A DNA stretch of 12,653 nucleotides from Methanobacteriota archaeon (GTDB taxonomy: Archaea; Thermoplasmatota; Poseidoniia; Poseidoniales; Poseidoniaceae): positions 1 to 12,653 of the forward strand of contig WTIV01000228.1 of the NCBI GenBank assembly GCA_011525095.1, in the 5' to 3' direction. The translations under genes and the position numbers were made by a program. The notes under the pieces are model-generated. The model was not told the origin of the DNA. It saw only the letters and a program-made list of their open reading frames with translations, and searched no databases. Shown here one piece after another: positions 7,486-12,653 of the stretch; the stretch's first letter is position 1, and every line of letters begins with the position of its first letter.

Positions 7486-7509
7486 TTTCCTGTGGGGGAT
7501 AAACGGTTG

Positions 7510-7517
7510 TATAAATA
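7510..7517 (+). promoter_or_regulatory. TATA box for the NUDIX-photolyase-epimerase operon
   Basis: TATAAATA is centred about 27 bases before the ATG at 7541, a near-consensus archaeal TATA box giving a leaderless first gene. No SD motif precedes that ATG, in contrast to the genes downstream. This is the strongest promoter-like sequence in the window. Confidence 0.65.
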
Positions 7518-7523
7518 CCTCGC

Positions 7524-7534
7524 AATGTAACATT
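7524..7534. promoter_or_regulatory. Candidate operator palindrome between TATA box and start of the NUDIX gene
   Basis: AATGT-A-ACATT is an 11-base perfect palindrome. An overlapping second reading, TGTAA-CAT-TTACA, spans 7526-7538. It sits between the TATA box and the expected transcription start, a classic place for an archaeal repressor. Short arms make chance occurrence possible. Confidence 0.22.
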
Positions 7535-7540
7535 TACACC

Positions 7541-8035
7541 ATGGCTGGCGTACTCTGTGATTTAGGTGTAGCAGCGAGAGCCATTCACAACAACAAAATT
7601 TTGCTCGTAAAAGAGGCACAAGGCCGCTTTCAAAACAAATGGGGGCTCCCTAAAGGAAGCGTAGATGAAGGAGAAACACCCGAAGATGCAGTAATAAGAG
7701 AATTGACTGAAGAAACCGGTGTTCATGGTTCTATCATTGGTTTGTCAGCGGTAAGGTCTACTATTTCCAAAGACAAGCCAGCCGTTTTCTTGTGTTACGA
7801 TGTCAATGTAAACAATGACGAACTCTCTGATTCTTCGGAAGAAATCCTAGATTTGAAGTGGGCAACTTTGGCAGAATTAGGCAACTTGGATTGGGTCTCA
7901 CAAACAATGCACAATCTCGCACTGGACGGATTGAGTGGGAAAAGAATGTCCATCAAGGCAACTAGGCCGCTCTCAAAGCCTCTCGAATACAATGTTTACA
8001 ACATAAACAGACAATCAAACAACATTGGACAGTGA
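7541..8035 (+). CDS. NUDIX hydrolase
   Basis: This 164-residue protein contains a perfect Nudix box at residues 39-61, with G39, five residues, E45, seven residues, then RELTEETGV. Such enzymes cleave nucleoside diphosphate-linked compounds with Mg2+ held by the box glutamates. Substrate cannot be assigned; candidates include oxidised nucleotides (MutT-like), ADP-ribose, dinucleoside polyphosphates or flavin/NAD derivatives. The domain occupies about residues 8-130 and the final 35 residues are basic and Asn-rich. The ATG at 7541 follows a TATA box at leaderless distance and has no SD, which supports this start. The stop lies only four bases before the photolyase ATG, so the two are co-transcribed. 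The link to a DNA-repair gene makes a nucleotide-sanitising role attractive but unproved. Confidence 0.93.
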   Translation: MAGVLCDLGVAARAIHNNKILLVKEAQGRFQNKWGLPKGSVDEGETPEDAVIRELTEETGVHGSIIGLSAVRSTISKDKPAVFLCYDVNVNNDELSDSSEEILDLKWATLAELGNLDWVSQTMHNLALDGLSGKRMSIKATRPLSKPLEYNVYNINRQSNNIGQ

Positions 8036-8039
8036 AATC

Positions 8040-9599
8040 ATGATTCCCAAGAATAGACTACAAACTTTCAACCAGGGGGCTCCTCCTGGAGAATGTGTAG
8101 TTTATTGGATGATTTCAGCACGTAGATCAAAATGGAATCACGGTCTCCAACATGCTATTGAATTAGCTAATCAAAGACAAAAGCCTCTTGTGGTTATCGA
8201 AGCTCTTGCAATCGCCCATCAATGGGCAAATGACAGGTCACACACATTTGTAATACAAGGAATGATGGATAACAGGAACGCCTTCGAAGATACACCCGTG
8301 ACTTATGTTCCATACGTCGAAACCCAGCCATACGAGGCAAGAGGCCTGTTGGAAAAATGGATGGAGTATGCTGATGTCCTAGTTATCGATGACTTTCCGG
8401 TTTACATGCCTCGCAGAATTCGAGAGATTGCCGTAGAGATCGGTAAGTGCGAGGTTCATTCCGTAGATTCAAACGGATTCATCTCACTTGAACAAGAGAA
8501 GGCTTTCACAACTGCCTACTCTCTCAGACGCCACCTTCACAAGACCATTCTTCAGCACATGTCTGAATTCCCGGAAGCATCTCCTCTCGATAAAGCAAGA
8601 CATCTACCAAAATATTCTACAGAAAAGGTCGAGAAAATATTTGCAGAAAGCGAGACACCTGTCACACCATACGAATTCATTTGGAGAATTTGCGAAATTG
8701 ACGATATCGGACTGAAAGCACTATCTGTGCTTGCAATAGACCACAGTGTCCCTCCAGTTCAGCACACTAAAGGTGGATCAATAGCCGCATATTCAGCATG
8801 GAGGGAATTCTTCAGAGAAAGGCTTAGCGATTATTCTGAGAACCGAAACCAACCGGAACTCAACGGCTCTAGCGGCCTCTCGCCGTATCTACACTTTGGT
8901 CATATCAGTCCTCACCAAATTTTATCTGAAATATTTGCTAAGTACAATTGGGATATCTCAAGAATAATTCCACCTGACAATGGACGACGTTCCGGTTGGT
9001 GGGATTTGCCAGAATACGTTGAGGCATTCTTGGATCAAATCATAGTATGGCGAGACCTAGGTTTTATTCACTGCTCCAAAGTTCAAAATCATCATGAATT
9101 TGCGTCAATTCCAGAATGGGCTCAAAAGACGTTGAAGGAACATGAAAATGACCCACGCCCGTACATTTACACATTCGAAGAATTCGAAAATGCAGAAACT
9201 CATGACGAGTTGTGGAATGCAGCTCAAAGGCAGCTTAGAACAGATGGCATGATTCATAATTACCTCAGAATGTTGTGGGGTAAGAAAATTCTCGAGTGGA
9301 CTCCAACTCCTGAGGTGGCAATGGAATACATGGTCGCTCTCAACGATAAATGGGCTCTTGATGGAAGAGATCCAAACACATACACTGGCATCGGATGGGT
9401 ATTGGGCAAATTCGATAGAGGTTGGACTGAGCGACCTGTATATGGCAAGATACGTTGCATGACAACCGACTCAACTAAGCGCAAATACCGCACAAAAAAG
9501 TACATAGAAACTTATTCGAATTCACCCACTTCGCAACAAACTCTATTCAAAAATGCGAAGGTAAACTCAACTAGCGTACGCTACGAGAGGAGGGAATGA
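8040..9599 (+). CDS. phr: Class II CPD (deoxyribodipyrimidine) photolyase
   Basis: This FAD enzyme uses blue/near-UV light to split cyclobutane pyrimidine dimers in DNA. From ATG 8040 it is 519 residues. The N-terminal Rossmann-like antenna domain begins with VVYWMISARRSKWNHGL; the C-terminal FAD-binding helical domain carries the class II signatures TKGGSIAAYSAW (243-254), SGLSPYLHFGHISP (278-291), EWAQKTLKEH, THDELWNAAQ, MLWGKKILEWT (411-421) and LDGRDPNTYTGIGW. Class I enzymes and cryptochromes lack WGKKILEW. About 30 extra residues follow KYIETY at the C-terminus and include QQTLF, which loosely recalls a PCNA-binding motif. A TTG at 8025 would overlap the NUDIX gene; the ATG four bases after its stop, with GTGA upstream, is the better start. 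The antenna pigment cannot be told from sequence. Confidence 0.96.
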   Translation: MIPKNRLQTFNQGAPPGECVVYWMISARRSKWNHGLQHAIELANQRQKPLVVIEALAIAHQWANDRSHTFVIQGMMDNRNAFEDTPVTYVPYVETQPYEARGLLEKWMEYADVLVIDDFPVYMPRRIREIAVEIGKCEVHSVDSNGFISLEQEKAFTTAYSLRRHLHKTILQHMSEFPEASPLDKARHLPKYSTEKVEKIFAESETPVTPYEFIWRICEIDDIGLKALSVLAIDHSVPPVQHTKGGSIAAYSAWREFFRERLSDYSENRNQPELNGSSGLSPYLHFGHISPHQILSEIFAKYNWDISRIIPPDNGRRSGWWDLPEYVEAFLDQIIVWRDLGFIHCSKVQNHHEFASIPEWAQKTLKEHENDPRPYIYTFEEFENAETHDELWNAAQRQLRTDGMIHNYLRMLWGKKILEWTPTPEVAMEYMVALNDKWALDGRDPNTYTGIGWVLGKFDRGWTERPVYGKIRCMTTDSTKRKYRTKKYIETYSNSPTSQQTLFKNAKVNSTSVRYERRE

Positions 9600-9600
9600 T

Positions 9601-10995
9601 ATGCCAATTTTTGCTCATACTGCAAAATTCTCAGCCGACAAAAAACAACTCTGGGATTGGTACAACAGTGACGGGGCATTCAGACGCATCATGCCTGAGT
9701 GGGAAGGAATCAAACCAATCAATGCTGGTAGACTTGTTGATGGTGAGGAGACCATTTTCAAGGTAAAACTCGGGCCGTTTAGGCAAAAGTGGGTTGCAAG
9801 GCACCACAGTGTCGTGAGCGGTGAGTCATTCGCAGACAGGATGATCAAAGGCCCATTCGGTGCGTGGAATCATAATCACAAATTTGAATCGGATTCAAAC
9901 GGCACAACATCGGTAATTGACAACGTAGAATACAAACTCCCATTCCACATCTTCACTGGTTGGTCCGCAGGTTTCACCGTCCTCCCTAGAATGAAGCAGA
10001 TGTTTGAATTCAGAAGTGTTAGAGTAGCTAACGATTTGAAACAAATTCAGCTAACAGCAGAATTACCAAGGCAGAAAATTTTGGTATCCGGGTCAACTGG
10101 CATGATCGGATTGCAGCTCTGTGCATTCCTTGAAGCAGCAGGACATGACGTTCACAGACTTCTTCGTCCAAGCACGAAATTACCTACCGATGTTGATTCA
10201 TCGAAAGTTGTAGTTTGGAATGACATCACTGGTGAGATAATTGAAGGTGATATGAACGGATTCGACACCGTCATACATCTGGCAGGTGCAGGAATTGGCG
10301 ACAAGAGGTGGTCGAAGAAACGTCTCAAGTTAATCAGAGATAGTCGAATAATACCCACTCAGAATCTATCAAAGTTACTTGCAGGGTTGGACAAACCTCC
10401 AACCAGAATGCTATGTTCGTCTGCAATTGGGTATTACGGGAATAGAGGAACAGAAGTACTCGATGAAACATCTTCCTCAGGCGATGATATGTTAGCAGAA
10501 CTGTGCAGGGATTGGGAGAACTCCTCAAACGCTGCGAAAGAATCCGGAATCAATGTAATTCACATAAGAACAGGAATAGTAATGTCTCCACTTGGTGGTG
10601 CTTTGGCAAAGTTACTGCTACCTGCAAAGATGGGTGCAGGTGGTCCTGTTGGTGGCGGAAAACAAATGCAATCCTGGATTTCATTGGATGATGAGATTTA
10701 TGCGATTCATCATTTGATGATGAAAGAAGATGCAGAAGGTGCCTACAACCTCACTGCACCATCTCCAGTTTCGCAGAAGCAGTTTGCAAAAACTCTCGGT
10801 AAGGTCTTGAGAAGACCAGCATTTGCTCCGCTTCCCGGCTTTGTGATCAAACTTCTATTCGGCAAAATGGGTCAAAAATTAGTTCTCGAGGGTCAAGATG
10901 TGAGGCCAACTAGACTTCTTGAGTCCGGCTATGAATTCACGCATTCTGAACTTGAATCTTGTTTGCGCAGTTGCCTAGGCAAGCTCAAACTCTGA
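9601..10995 (+). CDS. Two-domain protein: SRPBCC domain fused to TIGR01777-family NAD(P)-dependent epimerase/SDR
   Basis: The first 145 or so residues form a probable SRPBCC (START/polyketide-cyclase-like) ligand-binding domain, with MPIFAHTAKFSADKKQLWDWY and KGPFGAWNHNHKF typical of that fold. From residue 158 a TIGR01777 (YfcH-like) Rossmann domain starts: the cofactor loop GSTGMIG (164-170), VIHLAGAGIGDKRWS, SSAIGYYG (273-280), IRTGIVMSPLGGAL and a DUF1731-like tail with PAFAPLPGFVIKLLFG and GQDVRPTRLL. The substrate is unknown; the pairing suggests that a hydrophobic ligand is bound and perhaps reduced or epimerised. GGAGGG lies six bases before ATG 9601, and the photolyase stop ends one base before the ATG, so it belongs to the photolyase operon. 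The family call is strong, the biochemical role is not known to me. Confidence 0.9.
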   Translation: MPIFAHTAKFSADKKQLWDWYNSDGAFRRIMPEWEGIKPINAGRLVDGEETIFKVKLGPFRQKWVARHHSVVSGESFADRMIKGPFGAWNHNHKFESDSNGTTSVIDNVEYKLPFHIFTGWSAGFTVLPRMKQMFEFRSVRVANDLKQIQLTAELPRQKILVSGSTGMIGLQLCAFLEAAGHDVHRLLRPSTKLPTDVDSSKVVVWNDITGEIIEGDMNGFDTVIHLAGAGIGDKRWSKKRLKLIRDSRIIPTQNLSKLLAGLDKPPTRMLCSSAIGYYGNRGTEVLDETSSSGDDMLAELCRDWENSSNAAKESGINVIHIRTGIVMSPLGGALAKLLLPAKMGAGGPVGGGKQMQSWISLDDEIYAIHHLMMKEDAEGAYNLTAPSPVSQKQFAKTLGKVLRRPAFAPLPGFVIKLLFGKMGQKLVLEGQDVRPTRLLESGYEFTHSELESCLRSCLGKLKL

Positions 10996-11005
10996 GATTG
11001 TAGTT

Positions 11006-11081
11006 TGGCGCCGTTTATGGGGCTCGAACCCATGACCTTGGGATTAACAGTCCCACGCTCCACCAACTAAGCTAAAACGGC
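11006..11081 (-). tRNA. tRNA-Asn (anticodon GTT), CCA encoded
   Basis: Read on the minus strand from 11081, the acceptor stem GCCGTTT pairs perfectly with AAACGGC. The anticodon stem TGGGA/TCCCA encloses loop CTGTTAA with anticodon GTT (complement of 11046-11048). The T arm ATGGG-TTCGAGC-CCCAT is regular. The discriminator base is G, as expected for tRNA-Asn, and the 3' CCA is encoded in DNA (complement of 11006-11008). No intron is present. The gene converges with the epimerase gene, 10 bases away, and lies downstream of the phosphorylase gene on the same strand. Confidence 0.96.
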
Positions 11082-11100
11082 AACCTTCCGACATACATTT

Positions 11101-11108
11101 CCTATATG
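11101..11108 (-). promoter_or_regulatory. Possible TATA box for tRNA-Asn
   Basis: The minus-strand sequence CATATAGG is centred about 24 bases upstream of the tRNA 5' end. That would start transcription at or near the mature 5' end. The match is weak, and the tRNA could also be read through from the phosphorylase operon. Confidence 0.3.
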
Positions 11109-11115
11109 ACGGCTT

Positions 11116-11176
11116 CCATCAAAATCGTCTAATTTTAGTTCTCGATTATCTCGATAATTCTAGTCGATTTTGATGG
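11116..11176. repeat. 12-bp perfect inverted repeat across the 3' end of the phosphorylase gene
   Basis: CCATCAAAATCG (11116-11127) and its exact reverse complement CGATTTTGATGG (11165-11176) are separated by 37 bases. One arm is in the last coding codons of the phosphorylase, the other is 7-18 bases past its TAA stop, so the minus-strand mRNA could fold a 12-bp stem holding the stop codon in its loop. A smaller inverted repeat, ATTATC-TC-GATAAT (11145-11158), lies inside the loop but is explained by repeated Ile-Ile-Glu codons. It may be an RNA processing or 3'-end element before the tRNA; there is no oligo-T run after it. Confidence 0.55.
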
Positions 11177-12391
11177 TTTTGTTTCAGATAATGAAAGAGA
11201 ATTCTGTATGGTTACGACCATTTCAGCACTCATCTCCTCACGGATATCAAATCTAATCCAGGCTTCTCCTGCTGTGATTTCATCTCCAATGTCAACCAAT
11301 AGTTCTGCACCAACTCCATGGTCTATGTCTGGGTTTTCTCCGGTTCTTCCAGCACCAAGTTTGCATAGGACCTCACCGATGGTGAGTGCATTGATTTGCG
11401 AAATATATCCAGAACTTTGTGCTATGATCTCTGTTGACACTGGTGCCCTATCTAGAATGCTCCACGGTTCACTTACCAATTGTGAAACAACTACGGAATC
11501 AACATTTTGGCGAATGCACATCTCTTCGAATTCCTTGAGTGCTGAACCATCACTTATCGAGGCTTGAATTTCATAGCCCAAAGCCTCAGCCTGTGCGTAT
11601 ACCAATTCCATTGTATCAGCAGGACCATTTCCTTTCAAGCATTGAATGCATTCAACAATCTCATGACTATTGCCGTACATCCTTCCTATTGGGTTATCCA
11701 TTTCAGTTACTTGAGCCGTGACTTCCATTCCTAGGATATTACCTGTAGTCACCATAGATTTTGCAAGCGCTACCGCATCATCCTTGGTTTGCATAAATGC
11801 AGCATTTCCGCATTTTACATCGAGCACTAATTTCTCAAGTCCTTCAGCGGCTTTTTTCGAGATTATTGAGGCTGTAATTAATCCGATTTGTGGGACAGTG
11901 GCAGTTATGTCACGAATCGAATAGAGGATTCTATCGGCAGGAGCAATATCATCGGTCTGTCGTGAGATGAAGCAAGGATTGCTTCTCATCTCATCAATGG
12001 ATAATCCGGTATTGAATCCAGGAATTGCTTCTAACTTGTCGATGGTACCTCCTGTGTGTGCAAGGCCTCTGCCTGCAAGCATCGGGATTGTTGCACCTGC
12101 AGCTCTAAGGGCAGGTGCTAGTATGATACTCATCTTGTCTCCAACACCTCCAGTAGAGTGTTTGTCAACTCGGCCTGCCTGCGTTTCCATCTTTTCTCCA
12201 GCGTTCAACATTGCTAGAGTGAGGTTGGAGGTTTCTTCGGGTGACAACCCATTGATCTGACATGCCATCAAAAATGCTCCAAGTTGTTCTCTTGGAATCT
12301 GGTTTATGTTGTTGCAAATGAATTGAAAATCGTCTGGAGCCAAGACTTTGCCATCCCTCTTTGCAGCGAGAATGTCTGGCATCGAGCGCAT
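11135..12391 (-). CDS. deoA: Pyrimidine-nucleoside / thymidine phosphorylase (bacterial type)
   Basis: This enzyme phosphorolyses thymidine (or uridine/deoxyuridine) to the free base and (deoxy)ribose-1-phosphate in pyrimidine salvage. The 418-residue length fits bacterial enzymes and lacks the extra N-terminal domain of archaeal AMP phosphorylase. Motifs are VDKHSTGGVGDK (75-86), GRGLAHTGGTIDKLE (107-121) and LYSIRDITATV through ITASIISKK. R160, S175 and K179 have the same spacing as catalytic Arg171, Ser186 and Lys190 of E. coli thymidine phosphorylase. Two glycine-rich stretches carry Ala where Gly is usual (GLAHTGG, CGNAAFM). ATG 12391 has GAGGT seven bases upstream, overlapping the stop of the preceding oxygenase gene, which implies an operon. 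Thymidine versus general pyrimidine specificity cannot be settled by eye, so the symbol is tentative. Confidence 0.93.
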   Translation of the reverse strand: MRSMPDILAAKRDGKVLAPDDFQFICNNINQIPREQLGAFLMACQINGLSPEETSNLTLAMLNAGEKMETQAGRVDKHSTGGVGDKMSIILAPALRAAGATIPMLAGRGLAHTGGTIDKLEAIPGFNTGLSIDEMRSNPCFISRQTDDIAPADRILYSIRDITATVPQIGLITASIISKKAAEGLEKLVLDVKCGNAAFMQTKDDAVALAKSMVTTGNILGMEVTAQVTEMDNPIGRMYGNSHEIVECIQCLKGNGPADTMELVYAQAEALGYEIQASISDGSALKEFEEMCIRQNVDSVVVSQLVSEPWSILDRAPVSTEIIAQSSGYISQINALTIGEVLCKLGAGRTGENPDIDHGVGAELLVDIGDEITAGEAWIRFDIREEMSAEMVVTIQNSLSLSETKPSKSTRIIEIIEN

Positions 12392-12401
12392 GCTGAAAAC
12401 C

Positions 12402-12653
12402 TCAAGATGCTAGACCAATTTCAACCAGTCTTTGGTGGAGATAATCTCCAGCAGTAATTGAGTCATACAATGCCTCTCCCCCAGTCATCTCTATGAATTC
12501 GGGTAGTGGAGTAAGGTCGACATCATCTCTAGGATGAACAAACATTGGCATTGAATACCTGTCAGAACTTGCATCTGGTGGATTTACTACTCTGTGGGTT
12601 GTTGATTTGAAAAGTCCATTCGTTAGGTTCTGCAACATATCTCCACTGTCGAC
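12402..12653 (-). CDS. 2-oxoglutarate/Fe(II)-dependent oxygenase, isopenicillin N synthase-like, C-terminal fragment
   Basis: Only the last 83 residues are in the window; the frame stays open to base 12653, so the gene begins beyond it. The segment SGDMLQNLTNGLFKSTTHRVVNPP, interrupted by a short loop and then RYSMPMFVHPRDD, is the classic C-terminal part of the 2OG-Fe(II) oxygenase domain of the IPNS/gibberellin-oxidase class. It supplies the third iron-binding His (in TTHRVV) and the Arg-x-Ser pair (RYS) that binds the 2-oxoglutarate carboxylate. The upstream HxD pair would lie outside the window. The 10-base gap and overlapping SD tie it to the thymidine phosphorylase gene downstream. That neighbour raises the possibility of a thymine- or thymidine-hydroxylating enzyme, since fungal thymine 7-hydroxylase belongs to this class, but the substrate is unproved. 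Confidence 0.9.
   Translation of the reverse strand, partial: VDSGDMLQNLTNGLFKSTTHRVVNPPDASSDRYSMPMFVHPRDDVDLTPLPEFIEMTGGEALYDSITAGDYLHQRLVEIGLAS

Noticed and set aside
11145..11158. ATTATC-TC-GATAAT palindrome similar in layout to the one at the ribA promoter, as a second regulator site
   Set aside because: It is explained by the repeated Ile-Ile-Glu codons at the end of the phosphorylase and is not near a promoter of that gene, so a shared operator is not supported.
11208..12260. Series of plus-strand open frames opposite the phosphorylase gene
   Set aside because: All are antisense to conserved phosphorylase motifs and are Ser/Pro-rich in the way reversed coding strands often are.
1..12653. 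The window starts with AATTC (EcoRI-like end) and ends with GTCGAC (SalI site), suggesting a cloned restriction fragment
   Set aside because: Additional GAATTC and GTCGAC sites are present inside, so the ends do not define a simple complete digest fragment; at most a cloning trace, without biological meaning.
1..12653. CRISPR arrays, insertion sequences, integrases, phage genes
   Set aside because: No direct repeat array, transposase, integrase or att-like duplication was seen; the tRNA-Asn gene has no visible integrated element next to it.

Overview
The window looks like a stretch of a marine planktonic archaeal genome, most likely a Euryarchaeota / Marine Group II (Candidatus Poseidoniales) type organism. 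The grounds are indirect. There is a TrmB-type regulator, there are TATA boxes placed about 25 bases from start codons (leaderless mRNAs), Shine-Dalgarno (SD) sites are of the GGAGG and GGTGA kind, and a carotenoid/photolyase gene set sits on moderately AT-rich, very compact DNA. No rRNA or other phylogenetic marker is present, so the assignment is an inference. Several enzymes (GTP cyclohydrolase II, thymidine phosphorylase, CrtB/CrtI) are bacterial-type, which suggests old gene transfers into an archaeal lineage.

Layout. (1) Bases 1-754: 3' part of guaA (GMP synthase), plus strand. (2) Bases 760-7445: seven tightly packed minus-strand genes that read as one operon in the order ribA, peroxiredoxin, TrmB-family regulator, ABC1/UbiB-like kinase, crtI, crtB, small DUF2892-like membrane protein. 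Gaps are 0-9 bases or overlaps. (3) Bases 7446-7540: a 95-base divergent promoter region with back-to-back TATA boxes, each about 25 bases from its first ATG, and two short palindromes that could be operators. (4) Bases 7541-10995: three plus-strand genes (NUDIX hydrolase, class II CPD photolyase, SRPBCC-TIGR01777 epimerase fusion) with 1-4 base gaps. (5) Bases 11006-11081: tRNA-Asn(GTT), minus strand, with encoded CCA. (6) Bases 11135-12653: pyrimidine-nucleoside (thymidine) phosphorylase preceded by the C-terminal end of a 2-oxoglutarate/Fe(II) oxygenase of the isopenicillin N synthase class, cut by the window end.

How the parts may work together. The two divergent operons look like a light/oxidative-stress island. 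CrtB and CrtI make a carotenoid backbone, the photolyase repairs UV damage, the peroxiredoxin removes peroxides and the NUDIX hydrolase may clean nucleotides. RibA supplies flavin for the FAD-dependent CrtI and photolyase. The regulator encoded inside the operon carries a C-terminal domain that resembles V4R, a small-molecule-binding fold, but without its usual cysteines. It is the obvious candidate to control the shared promoter. GGPP synthase, lycopene cyclase, carotenoid oxygenase and rhodopsin genes are not in the window, so the final carotenoid product is unknown.

The most interesting points are the TrmB-V4R-like regulator with its possible operators, the flavin/carotenoid/photolyase coupling, the non-standard CX3C peroxiredoxin active site, a 12-bp perfect inverted repeat across the 3' end of the phosphorylase gene, and the pairing of thymidine phosphorylase with a 2OG oxygenase, which hints at oxidative thymine salvage.
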